From Frankiaceae bacterium (GTDB taxonomy: Bacteria; Actinomycetota; Actinomycetes; BP-191): a stretch of 49,142 bases of DNA. Under the pieces are notes generated by a model. The model saw only the letters and a list, made by a program, of their open reading frames with translations, did no database searches and was not told the DNA's origin. The stretch spans positions 1-49,142 of the forward strand of contig DATMES010000055.1 of assembly GCA_035556555.1 (NCBI GenBank), read 5' to 3'. How positions within the stretch are numbered: the stretch's first letter is position 1; the number at the start of each line of letters is the position of its first letter. Both the position numbers and the translations under genes were made by a program. Shown piece after piece: positions 1-7,556 of this stretch.

Positions 1-90
1 CCTGGGCCCACCACACCGCGACGCCGGCAGCGCCCGCCGCTTGACCCCTAAGACCCAGGGATGTCTCTGCGACCCCTACGGACAGGAGGA

Positions 91-115
91 GCGGGCAGGG
101 ACGAGCCCTGCCCGC
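91..115. terminator. Strong hairpin, probable terminator of a gene left of the window
   Basis: Bases 91-100 and 106-115 form a perfect 10-bp GC-rich stem around a 5-base loop. No T-tract follows directly, but a short T-run with a weak hairpin lies near 155-165. Positions 1-261 otherwise hold no convincing gene. The hairpin lies about 150 bases before the PIN gene and most likely ends transcription entering from the left, or insulates the operon. Confidence 0.5.
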
Positions 116-261
116 GAGGCGCGCGGCCCGCGCCGCTCTCCTGCCGGTTTTTCGGCCGCCTCTCCAACACCTTGGCGCGGTTGCAGCCGTATGCCACACT
201 TTCCCTGCCATTCGGTCGAGGGAGCCGACGGCGGAGGTGAATCGCGATCGCCTCCGGCAGC

Positions 262-1029
262 GTGCGCCCAATCGCTTCGTGTACGTGCGCGGGCGACGAT
301 CAGTGTTTCCCGACGCTCTGCGATTCGGGCTACTGCTTCGCCGTCGATACGAGTCACATCACTGTCATCGCGCGCGCCGCGCACGAGTTAGCGGCCCGCT
401 TCGGGCTCGATGAGGCCACTGAGTTCGATCGCCTGATCGCGCTGCACTCGTGTACTACGGGTCGCGTAGTGATGACGAGCGACGAGATCAGGTCGTCCGA
501 ACTGGACCTGTCGGCCCCGGGCTGCACTGTCCGTGTCTACGCGACGTCGGTGAGGGCGGACGCGCTGGACGGCATCGTGACGCGACGAGCGGCGGAAGAC
601 CCGTGCTGGGGAAGCGCCCAACCCGTGCCAGGTGATCGGGACAGGACTCTGGTCGCGGCAGCCGTTGCCTACGCTGCCGAGACCGGGCGCGATGTGATCA
701 TCGTCACCAACGACGAAGTACTCCTCAAGTGGGCGCAACATCTCGCGGTCGACTACTCGGTGGAACTGTGGGCTGAGAACTCGTACTCGGTGCTCGGCAT
801 GTTCCTGGGCTGCGGTGCGCTGACCGAGGACGAGCTCGACGTGATCTTCGAGAACGAAGTGGCGTTCCAGCGCTCGCGGACCGATGTGTCGCAGGCGACC
901 CGGCTCCAGAAGGAACTTCGGATGCGCGAAGCGATCAGAGACGCCGTGCCGCGGCTGCTGCCGTCGGGGGCCGCGAGCCCGTCCCGGGGTGCCGCTCGGC
1001 GCCTCGGTAGCCAGGAGGGTGCACCATGA
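262..1029 (+). CDS. PIN-domain nuclease, putative effector of an SMC-type defence operon
   Basis: Predicted 255-residue protein with the acidic layout of a PIN ribonuclease: an Asp near residue 29 (AVDTS), a Glu in the SDEIRSSEL stretch (74-81), a DRDRT/LVAAAVAYA helix, and a VIIVTNDEVLL strand in which TND is the typical late PIN motif. PIN enzymes use clustered acidic residues and a metal to cut RNA or, less often, DNA. The C-terminal 80 residues are not recognised and could be a docking domain. GTG 262 is the only in-frame start after the stop at 238 and has no clear Shine-Dalgarno, so the N terminus is uncertain. The stop overlaps the next start by 4 bases. Position and fusion to an extra domain suggest a cellular effector controlled by the downstream ATPase, not a free VapC toxin; no VapB-like antitoxin is adjacent. 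Confidence 0.7.
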   Translation: MRPIASCTCAGDDQCFPTLCDSGYCFAVDTSHITVIARAAHELAARFGLDEATEFDRLIALHSCTTGRVVMTSDEIRSSELDLSAPGCTVRVYATSVRADALDGIVTRRAAEDPCWGSAQPVPGDRDRTLVAAAVAYAAETGRDVIIVTNDEVLLKWAQHLAVDYSVELWAENSYSVLGMFLGCGALTEDELDVIFENEVAFQRSRTDVSQATRLQKELRMREAIRDAVPRLLPSGAASPSRGAARRLGSQEGAP

Positions 1030-1766
1030 ACGCGATGACCTCGGACCGGCCAACCCCTGGGCGTGCACGCTTGCTGCACCGCCTCATGGCGCTGATCGCA
1101 CGATCAGACATGGGGCTTGAAGTGTTCAACGAGACACGAGCCGACGCTAAGTGGGGTCCTGACGACACGTTCTGGCCGGCCGATTTCGTCGTCGTCGGCG
1201 CGGACGCTCGGATTTATGTCTCTGCCCTAGATGGTGCGGCCCCCGCGCCTGACGCAGTTGGCGTCTTCGAGGAAGCGCGCCTTGTTGCTCGCGCCCTTCT
1301 CGATCGCCTTCCGGACGCTGATGCGGTCGCGGTAGTCTGGCTATCTAGTGAGGACTTCGACTCAATACTCGTGACGGCGTACGAAGCGCACGACGCGGTG
1401 CTGGGAGCACAATCACAAAGGTTGCGAGCCCCAATTCCGATAGTCGAATGCCTACGACAGTATCTCGCCCCGGTCACTCCGAAGTGGGAAGATGCAGCCA
1501 AAACGCCGGCCGGAGACTCGCTTGCGGACGTGCAGTCGGACATCGACATGGCTACGGCGACCTCCGCTGGGCAAGCCGTGGAGGGCGTTGCTCACCGAGC
1601 GAGAACGGTCCGCATTGACGCCAAGCGTGAGGGCATGAACCTGAGTAAGCGTGATGCAGCATGGATTGCGCGGACTCTTCGTAAACTCCAGGAAGGCTCT
1701 ATCGATGTCGAGGAGCTGGAGGCCATTATAGCAAGGCAGACGCCCCGAGGTAGTCGTGATGATTGA
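1026..1766 (+). CDS. Unrecognised middle protein of the PIN/Rad50-like operon
   Basis: 246 residues with no family I recognise. The N-terminal two thirds look like a compact alpha/beta domain (FVVVGADARIYVSAL, DAVAVVWLS). The last 60 residues are charged and helical (LSKRDAAWIARTLRKLQ, VEELEAIIARQ), suggesting a protein-binding tail. There is no signal peptide or membrane segment. The ATG at 1026 overlaps the PIN stop and has a good AGGAGGG site 6-7 bases upstream. The 3' end overlaps the ATPase gene by 8-11 bases. Its place between an effector and an Rad50-like ATPase matches the accessory subunit (LmuC / middle component) of three-component SMC defence systems. That role is inferred from order only. 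Confidence 0.75.
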   Translation: MNAMTSDRPTPGRARLLHRLMALIARSDMGLEVFNETRADAKWGPDDTFWPADFVVVGADARIYVSALDGAAPAPDAVGVFEEARLVARALLDRLPDADAVAVVWLSSEDFDSILVTAYEAHDAVLGAQSQRLRAPIPIVECLRQYLAPVTPKWEDAAKTPAGDSLADVQSDIDMATATSAGQAVEGVAHRARTVRIDAKREGMNLSKRDAAWIARTLRKLQEGSIDVEELEAIIARQTPRGSRDD

Positions 1767-3633
1767 GTCGGTAACGCTGGTTAACTGGAAGGCGTTTGAG
1801 CGCGTCAGCGTCGACTTTGAAGACGCGTGCGTGTTCGTCTTGAGCCCGAATGCGGTCGGCAAGACGAGTCTACTTCAGGGCGTGATGTTTGCGCTATTCG
1901 GTACGCACGCGCATGCGGTTGACGCGGCCCGCTGTCTCCGCTTCGGCCGCCGAGCTGAAGTTGATGTACGTCTTCGGTTTGCCGGTGATAGCGTTTCGTC
2001 CTGCGAAACAGAGGATGCGGTCGTCCGAGTTCGGCGCGCTGTTACCCCTAAGCCGCGGGGTGGCGTGACTATCGAATCCACTATTCGACTCGAACAAGCG
2101 CCGCCTGAGGTAGTAACCCAATTTGCGCAGCTTAGGGACGACGCGCTGCTCGATGCGCTTATGCAGAGGTATTGGGGCGCGCCTGCCGCGCTCGCGTCGA
2201 AACTGCTATTCATGAACGACTCCGTCGTGTGGGAGCACCGTGATCGTGAGCTCCGCCTAAACTGGATGACTCAGATCGAGCGGATGCTCGGTCTAACGGC
2301 CCTACGGAATGCTTCGGAGGCGGCCGCACCACTAGCGAAGCGCACTTTGCGCGAGGCTGACGCGCTCCGGCTAACGGCGCGAAGGGAGGCCGACTCTGTG
2401 GAGGCGCTGCGGCGCCGCGCGGAAGAAGTTCGGCACGAACTTGAGGCAGTAAAGAATAGTCTCGTTAGCGCTGAATCCGCGATCGCCGCTCGCGCGACCA
2501 AGGAGGCGTATGAGCGGGAGTTGGTGGCGTTTAACGCTCGACTCGCGCATCACGAACGGGCTCTTGAGGCCGCGAGAGCCCAACTTGTCGAACTGCTCGG
2601 CGACCTTCACCTCGACACGGCCTCGCTTCAGGAGGCGCATTCCCGTGCCCTCGCCGAGATTCGTTCTCAGATGGAGTCACTTCAGCAGAGGCGCGGTCGC
2701 GCGTTGGCGGAGCGCGATCTTCTTGAGTCGAATGCCGACCTAGTCGCCGCTTCAGACGAGTGTCCTGTCTGCCTACGGCCGTTTGATGACCACGCGCGCG
2801 AGCAGGCTCACGCCGCGCACGCTGATCGACGTCGCTCCGTCGAAGCAGCGCTGGCGGACGCCGAACAGGAGGCGGCCTCGCTTGCGCTGTTAGAAGACAA
2901 GCTCTTGACGGTAGAGATTCCGGGCGATGCGCCTGTTGCGCCGATCAGGCCAATAATCGACCTGTCAGAAGTTGCCGACGTTCCAGCATCCGATCTTGAT
3001 GAGTTGCGTGAGCGTCGCGTCGCACTGGATGTTGAACTGCGGTCGCTCAACGCTGAGATTGCAGATGCCGAGAGCGGCGCCGACGCCTTCGATCAGGCGC
3101 GAGCGCTGTATCGTCGCCACGCCCTCGCCGTGGCTCTTGCGGAAGCTGCAGAGATGTCCGTCAGCAACTTGGTGGACATGCACCTTGAACCAATCCGCCG
3201 CGAAGTCCAAGATCGTTGGTCAAGGCTGTGGCCCGGCCGAGAACAACTGATACTTAGTGACGACGGCGACGTGTCACTGGTTGTTGACGGAAATGAGTTA
3301 GATTACGAATCGTTCTCCGGTGGCCAGAAGACCATCGCTCTAATCATGATGCGGATCGTTGTTCTACAAACGTTGACCCGCTGCCGGATGCTGATTCTCG
3401 ACGAGCCGCTTGAGCACCTCGATCCAAGGCACCGCAAGATCGTTGCGAATCTGCTGGCGGACGTGGTGAGCCGCCGCGGGATGCGGCAGATTATCGCCAC
3501 GACTTACGAGGAGAATATTGTTCGCGGACTTGTAGAGCGCGCGAGACTGATCGCCGTTCGAGGCGGCGTGACGGATGTACAGCCAAACTCTGTACGCTCC
3601 ATGTATCTGGGTAGTCGCGCTCTCGGGGCATAG
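1759..3633 (+). CDS. Rad50/SMC-like ATPase with zinc-hook CxxC
   Basis: 624 residues, roughly half the size of bacterial SbcC. Seen in order: a Walker A-like SPNAVGKTS (29-37) in which the usual first Gly is Ser; long heptad-rich helices; a CPVC hook (335-338) in the middle; a second coiled coil; the ABC signature FSGGQK (519-524); Walker B LILDEP (546-550 area) and a D-loop (EHLDPRH). The switch position normally His reads Tyr (ATTYEEN). The hook and signature place it with Rad50/SbcC-type ATPases that dimerise and respond to DNA ends or unusual DNA. ATG 1759 fits the GAGG at 1747-1750 better than the in-frame GTG at 1756. Third gene of the operon; probable sensor/motor of the PIN effector complex. 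Visibly lower GC than the chromosome to the right. Confidence 0.88.
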   Translation: MIESVTLVNWKAFERVSVDFEDACVFVLSPNAVGKTSLLQGVMFALFGTHAHAVDAARCLRFGRRAEVDVRLRFAGDSVSSCETEDAVVRVRRAVTPKPRGGVTIESTIRLEQAPPEVVTQFAQLRDDALLDALMQRYWGAPAALASKLLFMNDSVVWEHRDRELRLNWMTQIERMLGLTALRNASEAAAPLAKRTLREADALRLTARREADSVEALRRRAEEVRHELEAVKNSLVSAESAIAARATKEAYERELVAFNARLAHHERALEAARAQLVELLGDLHLDTASLQEAHSRALAEIRSQMESLQQRRGRALAERDLLESNADLVAASDECPVCLRPFDDHAREQAHAAHADRRRSVEAALADAEQEAASLALLEDKLLTVEIPGDAPVAPIRPIIDLSEVADVPASDLDELRERRVALDVELRSLNAEIADAESGADAFDQARALYRRHALAVALAEAAEMSVSNLVDMHLEPIRREVQDRWSRLWPGREQLILSDDGDVSLVVDGNELDYESFSGGQKTIALIMMRIVVLQTLTRCRMLILDEPLEHLDPRHRKIVANLLADVVSRRGMRQIIATTYEENIVRGLVERARLIAVRGGVTDVQPNSVRSMYLGSRALGA

Positions 3634-3651
3634 CGCGGGGCGCGCGTAGTC

Positions 3652-3671
3652 GCAACCTTGCGCCGGGTTGC
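3652..3671. terminator. Candidate hairpin between convergent genes
   Basis: A 6-bp inverted repeat (3652-3657 with 3666-3671) with an 8-base loop lies 19 bases after the ATPase stop and before the convergent gene ending at 3789. The stem is short and lacks a T-tract, so it is only a weak candidate. Confidence 0.3.
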
Positions 3672-3788
3672 TATCGCGGTCTGTGGAGGGCAGTTCGCCC
3701 GCCTTGGGCGTACGCGGCATGTGCCGGCGGCGCTACTAGCGGCTGCGGCTGCCTCGCACGACGGCGGCCGCGGCCATGCCGTTCGAAC

Positions 3789-4052
3789 TTACGCAACGGC
3801 GTGGGAACGCGACGGGAGTTGAACCTGGACCTCAACCCGGTCGCCCGTTCGACGGATCACCCGACCGCGGAGGGGTGCTTCCTCGTCGTCGCCTAGTAGC
3901 ACTTCGTCGCCTGGCTGCGGGTCGAACGTCAAGTCGTTCGCGCGCGGACCGTGCGAAATCCAGCAGCCCACCACAAGGTCCGCGCCGACGCTCGTGGCGT
4001 CATACCAGAGGTCGTACGTGCTTGATCCCACGCTCACCATCGTAGGGTTCAC
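3789..4052 (-). CDS. Small hypothetical protein, coupled to the upstream gene
   Basis: 87 residues, no recognised family. It has a mixed alpha/beta look with an acidic centre (PGDEVLLGDDEEAPL) and a C-terminal stretch (RGRVIRRTGDRVEVQVQL) resembling a small beta-barrel strand pair. No signal peptide. The GTG start at 4052 overlaps the stop of the preceding gene by 4 bases (GTGA) and has a GGAAGGG site just upstream, so the two are probably translated together. It lies inside the left island, tail to tail with the defence-like operon. Confidence 0.6.
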   Translation of the reverse strand: MNPTMVSVGSSTYDLWYDATSVGADLVVGCWISHGPRANDLTFDPQPGDEVLLGDDEEAPLRGRVIRRTGDRVEVQVQLPSRSHAVA

Positions 4053-4435
4053 CCCCTTCCTGTCCAGGCTGGGTTCTCGATCGGGCCGTGGAAGACGCGC
4101 CGCACGGCGGCGAACTGATCAGGTGAAGGAGAGGCGAGGACGACGGTCCAGTGCGGGTGGTCGAGGGTCGGCAGTAGCGGGAAACCGGCATCCAGCAACG
4201 CTCGGCCTTCCGCGACGAGGAGCAGCCGGCGGGTCGTGATGATCGGCCGAAGCCGCGCCAGAAGCTCGTAGTCGCCGAGGGGGACCTCCAACACAGAGAA
4301 GCCCCAGATGCCCCAGCGAGCGTGGCACTCCGAGACGCTCTTGTGCAGCGCATCATCCGCCAGCGTGACGGAGCCGAGGCGAACGACGACGAGTAGATCG
4401 GGGACAGCGTCGTCTCGCAGCGTCAGCGGCTCCAC
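4049..4435 (-). CDS. Hypothetical protein, first gene of a two-gene island operon
   Basis: 128 residues from the GTG at 4435, chosen because a GAGGGAG site lies about 9 bases upstream and the protein-like sequence begins there; an ATG at 4516 would add 27 low-complexity basic residues. The sequence alternates beta strands and helices (DLLVVVRLGS, WGIWGFSVLEV, RLLLVAEGRALL, WTVVLAS), typical of a small cytoplasmic alpha/beta protein. I do not recognise the family. It overlaps the 87-residue gene and is the last gene before the island boundary. A toxin-antitoxin pair is possible from size and coupling, but no motif supports it. Confidence 0.6.
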   Translation of the reverse strand: MEPLTLRDDAVPDLLVVVRLGSVTLADDALHKSVSECHARWGIWGFSVLEVPLGDYELLARLRPIITTRRLLLVAEGRALLDAGFPLLPTLDHPHWTVVLASPSPDQFAAVRRVFHGPIENPAWTGRG

Positions 4436-4555
4436 AGGCGCAGGCTCCCTCGCTCGTCGCGTTGGTAGCGACCGTATCGACTGACGACACCGACCTGCGC
4501 CGTGTTGTCCGCGCATCTGCGTAGGCGCCTCGCGACGGGTGCGCGAGCCGCAAGT

Positions 4556-4585
4556 GCGGTCACATCGCGGTCACATGTGACCGCG
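4556..4585. promoter_or_regulatory. 20-bp perfect palindrome plus direct half-site beside the island end
   Basis: Bases 4566-4585 form a perfect 20-bp palindrome centred on ACATGT. Its left half (GCGGTCACAT) is repeated directly at 4556-4565, 11 bases upstream. Such a dyad with an extra half-site is what a dimeric repressor or recombination directionality factor would bind. It lies upstream of the leftward gene pair and about 110 bases from the tRNA-Ser scar, so it may control that pair or belong to the recombination site. Confidence 0.55.
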
Positions 4586-4692
4586 GACACCCCCGGATTC
4601 GGCCGGACGCGGCGACAGCCGATTTTGCAAAACCGCAGGTTCGGGCGGTGTGTCACCAACTGCCCCGGACCCGCTCGGAAGTTGATCTTCCC

Positions 4693-4746
4693 TCTTGAAA
4701 ACCGCTTCGGGGCCACCCGACGTGGGTTCGAATCTCACGCCCTCCG
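4693..4746 (+). other. 3' half of tRNA-Ser(UGA): integration-site remnant
   Basis: From the anticodon loop (TCTTGAAAACCG, anticodon TGA, 4693-4704) through a long variable arm, a T arm with GGTTCGAAT (4722-4738) and a 3' acceptor strand GCCCTCC plus G discriminator (4739-4746), this reads as a tRNA-Ser(UGA). The 5' half is missing: the bases before 4693 do not pair with the anticodon stem, and no matching GGAGGGC acceptor strand occurs upstream. Homology starting exactly at the anticodon loop is the usual footprint of a tyrosine integrase crossover, so this marks one end of the island at 1-4692. Confidence 0.7.
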
Positions 4747-4773
4747 CTGCGTGGATGCGGCAGAGTGCTCGTC

Positions 4774-5505
4774 GTGAAGCTGCTCTTGACCTCCTCCGGC
4801 GTCAGCAACGCGTGCATCCGCGACGCGCTCGTCGACCTGCTCGGCAAGCCGATCGCCGAGTCGGCCGCGCTGGTCGTGCCCACCGCGATCCTCCCGTTCT
4901 CGAGCGGCCCTGAGCTGGCGGCCGGGCTCATCCGTGGCGAGATGGGAACGACGCTGACCGGCTTGGGCTGGGGTTCGATGGGCTTGCTGGAGCTGACCGC
5001 CCTACCGAGCATCAGCAAGGACGTCTGGCTCCCGACGGTGCGGGCCGCCGACGCGCTGCTGTTCTGGGGCGGCGATCCGTTGTACTTGAGCTACTGGATG
5101 CGGGAGTCGGGCCTGGCAGACGTACTGCCCTCGCTGGCATCGGTGTACGTAGGCACGAGCGCCGGCGCCATGGCCGCGGCGTCCACGTTCGGCGAGACGT
5201 ACACCGAGCCGCGTAGCAGCAGCGGTACGCCGCTCACGTCCGAGGACATGGCGTTCGCCACACCCGACGGAGAGGTCCGCAGGACGTTCGTCACGGCCGC
5301 GGGAGCCGGCCTGGTCGACTTCGCCGTGATCCCGCACCTCGACAACCCCGACCACCCGGACGCCTCGCTGGCCAACGCCGAGAAGTGGGCCGCGAAGCTG
5401 CCCGTGCCGACGTATGCCATCGACGACCAGACCGCCGTGAAGGTCACCGACGGTGTGGTCGACGTCGTGTCCGAGGGAACCTGGCGGCTCTTTCCGCCGA
5501 CCTGA
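4774..5505 (+). CDS. Peptidase E-like (S51) serine peptidase
   Basis: 243 residues. The start MKLLLTSSG is the standard N terminus of alpha-aspartyl dipeptidase (PepE) relatives; GTG 4774 is preferred over GTG 4765 on that basis. The nucleophile elbow GTSAGAM contains the catalytic Ser (about residue 129), preceded by LLFWGGDP, which forms part of the active-site pocket. A later PHLDNPDHPD stretch supplies a candidate His. The family cleaves Asp-Xaa dipeptides or trims small peptides in the cytoplasm; the exact substrate cannot be read here. It is the first gene to the right of the tRNA scar, beginning 27 bases beyond it, so it is probably chromosomal. No operon partner: the next gene starts 86 bases later. 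Confidence 0.85.
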   Translation: MKLLLTSSGVSNACIRDALVDLLGKPIAESAALVVPTAILPFSSGPELAAGLIRGEMGTTLTGLGWGSMGLLELTALPSISKDVWLPTVRAADALLFWGGDPLYLSYWMRESGLADVLPSLASVYVGTSAGAMAAASTFGETYTEPRSSSGTPLTSEDMAFATPDGEVRRTFVTAAGAGLVDFAVIPHLDNPDHPDASLANAEKWAAKLPVPTYAIDDQTAVKVTDGVVDVVSEGTWRLFPPT

Positions 5506-5591
5506 CCCGGCCCTGCTTACGCCTGACCGGCGGCTTTGCGGCTGCGCTGGTCGCGGCGTCGACGACAGCCGATATCGCCTAGATTCGTGAC

Positions 5592-6209
5592 ATGACCACC
5601 GACCCGGCCCTGCCGGCAGACGCGATCGTCGGCGACCGCTTCCACATGCGGCAGAAGATCACGCCATTCCAGAACGTCTACCGCGTCTTCGCCGACGCCA
5701 ACGGAGAGCCAGGGGCTCTGGTCGCCTACGCGAAGCAGAAGCGGCTGACGTTGCGGGAGTCGTTCACGCTCTTCTCCGACGAGCGCGCGACGCAGCCGAT
5801 CCTCGCCATCCAGGCGGACCGAGCGATCGACATCAGCTCCGCGATGATGGTCAGCGACCCGGCGACCGGAACGCTGATCGGGACTCTGCACAAGAGGGGC
5901 GGCCGCAGCCTGTTCCGGTCGACGTGGGAGATCGACCAGCCGGGCACGCCCATCGTGACGGTGCAGGAGCGCAACCTCGTCATCGCCATTCTGCGCAGGG
6001 TGTGGGGATTCATCCCGCAGGCCAACAACGTTCCGGTCCCGTGGGTCTTCCACTTCGACGGGACGTCGTCAACGGGAGATCCCGTGCTGTCGCACACTCG
6101 CCGGTGGGGCATCCGCGACCGGTACGTGCTGGAGATTGCCTCGCCCCTGCTGGACCGCCGGCTCGCCATTGCCATGGCGGTCTGCCTGGACGCGATGCAG
6201 CACCGCTGA
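5592..6209 (+). CDS. LURP-one-related / tubby-like beta-barrel protein
   Basis: 205 residues. The pattern of short strands (FHMRQKITPF, VYRVFADANGEPGALVAYAKQKRL, LRESFTLFSDE, PILAIQADRAID, TGTLIGTLHKRGGRSLFRSTWEI) followed by a C-terminal hydrophobic helix is that of the LURP-one/tubby C-terminal fold, a 12-strand barrel around a central helix. Bacterial members are uncharacterised; scramblase-like or membrane-associated roles have been proposed for the fold. No signal peptide. The ATG has no obvious ribosome-binding site, and a TAGATT box lies about 10 bases upstream, so the transcript may be nearly leaderless. Convergent with the next gene. Confidence 0.7.
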   Translation: MTTDPALPADAIVGDRFHMRQKITPFQNVYRVFADANGEPGALVAYAKQKRLTLRESFTLFSDERATQPILAIQADRAIDISSAMMVSDPATGTLIGTLHKRGGRSLFRSTWEIDQPGTPIVTVQERNLVIAILRRVWGFIPQANNVPVPWVFHFDGTSSTGDPVLSHTRRWGIRDRYVLEIASPLLDRRLAIAMAVCLDAMQHR

Positions 6210-6216
6210 GGTACCA

Positions 6217-6233
6217 GCCGCCGCATCGGCGGC
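6217..6233. terminator. Bidirectional hairpin between convergent genes
   Basis: GCCGCC (6217-6222) pairs with GGCGGC (6228-6233) around a 5-base loop in the 29-base gap between two convergent genes, the expected place for a shared terminator. No T-tract, as is common in high-GC actinomycetes. Confidence 0.5.
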
Positions 6234-6238
6234 AGCCG

Positions 6239-6520
6239 CTACTTCCCGCGACGCCTGACGCCGCGCGCCGCGGAGCGGGCGGCGTTCTTGCCGACGCGCC
6301 CGGCCGTCGCGGCGGCGTCCTTGGTGCGCTGGAACGCGATCGCCGCCCACGCGTACTCGGTGCCCAGCACCGCGAACCCACCCGCGATGACGAGGATGCC
6401 GGGACCCGGCAGCACGAGCATCGCGGCACCCCCGAGAACGAGCGCCGCGCCGACGATGGTCACCGCCACCCGCTTCGAGCTGCGGACGAGGAACCTGAGG
6501 ACCTCCGACGGCTTCGCCAT
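6239..6520 (-). CDS. PGPGW-type small transmembrane protein
   Basis: 93 residues. The central hydrophobic segment (VTIVGAALVLGGAAMLVLPGPGILVIAGGFAVLG) carries the PGPG turn that names this family of two-helix membrane proteins, followed by a basic helical tail rich in Ala/Arg/Lys. Start at the ATG on 6520; longer readings upstream have shadow composition. Function unknown in the family. The next gene starts divergently within about 35 bases, so the two promoters overlap. Confidence 0.8.
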   Translation of the reverse strand: MAKPSEVLRFLVRSSKRVAVTIVGAALVLGGAAMLVLPGPGILVIAGGFAVLGTEYAWAAIAFQRTKDAAATAGRVGKNAARSAARGVRRRGK

Positions 6521-6554
6521 GGCGGGGATCGTACGCGTCACTATCGTGGACGGC

Positions 6555-7556
6555 GTGGGTCGCTTCGCCGCGTCGCTCCTCGCCCTCGCGCTCGCCACAG
6601 GCTGCGCGAACGGCGAGCCCGCGTCCGCGCCCACGACCCCGGCCACCGCCGCTCCGTCGGGACCCGCGTTCCGCGAGTACGCCGTGCCCGCCGGCTCGGG
6701 ACCGCACGACGTCGCCGTCGCGACCGACGGGAAGGTCTGGTACACCGCGCAGCGCTCCGGCGAGGTCGGCCGCCTGGACCCGGCGAACGGCCGGATCGTC
6801 GAGGTGCCACTGGGCGACGGCTCGCATCCGCACGGCGTCGTGCTCGACGCCGACGGCGCCCCGTGGGTCACGGACAGCGGCCGCAACGCCATCATCACGG
6901 TCGACCCCAAGACGCTGCGGTTGCGCGAGTTCCCTCTGCCGCCGAGCCGCGCCGGCGCGAACCTCAACACCCCCGTCGTGGACCGCCGCGGCACGGTGTG
7001 GTTCACAGGCCAGGGTGGCGTCTACGGCCGCGTCGTGCCGTCGACGGGCAAGGTCGAGGTGTACGACGCGCCGGATGGCCGCGGCCCGTACGGCATCACG
7101 GTCACCCCCGACGGCACCGTCTGGTACGCCTCCCTCGCCGGCCACCACGTCGCCCGCGTGGACCCCGTCAGCGGCCGCGCGACGGTGCTGCGCCCGCCGA
7201 CTGCCGGTCAGGGCACCCGCCGCGTCTGGACGGACTCGCGCGGCCGCGTGTGGTGCAGCCAGTGGGACGCCGGGCAGGTCGCCGTCTACGACCCCGCGAC
7301 GCGGCGCTGGCGCGAATGGAGGCTGCCTGGCCAGGGACCGCGGGCGTACGCCGTCTACGTGGACGACCGCGACGTCGTGTGGCTCAGCGACTTCGGGTCG
7401 AACGCGCTGGTGCGCTTCGACCCGGAGACCGAGCGGTTCACGTCGTACCCGCTGCCGACCGACCCGGCGAACGTCCGCCAGATCCACGGCCGGCCCGGCG
7501 AGGTCTGGGGCGCCGAGTCCGCCGCCGACAAGCTGGTCGTGCTCGTTACGGCGTGA
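6555..7556 (+). CDS. Vgb-like beta-propeller lipoprotein
   Basis: 333 residues from GTG 6555, giving a compact lipoprotein signal (MGRFAASLLALALATGC, lipid Cys 17). GTG 6546 and ATG 6519 are in-frame alternatives, and the last would overlap the divergent gene. The mature part is a run of about 40-residue propeller blades with repeated GPHDVAV..DGKVWYT, HPHGVVLDADGAPWVTD and GPYGITVTPDGTVWYAS motifs, as in virginiamycin B lyase (Vgb) and other streptogramin-lyase-like propellers. Enzymatic Vgb is cytoplasmic and about 300 residues; a lipid-anchored version is more likely a sugar- or ligand-binding surface protein. I would not predict antibiotic inactivation. The last 11 bases overlap the convergent giant gene. 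Confidence 0.8.
   Translation: MGRFAASLLALALATGCANGEPASAPTTPATAAPSGPAFREYAVPAGSGPHDVAVATDGKVWYTAQRSGEVGRLDPANGRIVEVPLGDGSHPHGVVLDADGAPWVTDSGRNAIITVDPKTLRLREFPLPPSRAGANLNTPVVDRRGTVWFTGQGGVYGRVVPSTGKVEVYDAPDGRGPYGITVTPDGTVWYASLAGHHVARVDPVSGRATVLRPPTAGQGTRRVWTDSRGRVWCSQWDAGQVAVYDPATRRWREWRLPGQGPRAYAVYVDDRDVVWLSDFGSNALVRFDPETERFTSYPLPTDPANVRQIHGRPGEVWGAESAADKLVVLVTA

Noticed and set aside
4621-4692. 5' half of the tRNA-Ser(UGA) hidden upstream
   Set aside because: No GGAGGGC acceptor strand, D arm or pairing 5' anticodon stem could be found, so the tRNA is a 3' remnant.
6555-7556. Streptogramin (virginiamycin B) resistance gene
   Set aside because: The propeller fold matches Vgb, but a lipoprotein signal and surface location argue against cytoplasmic drug lysis; called only Vgb-like.
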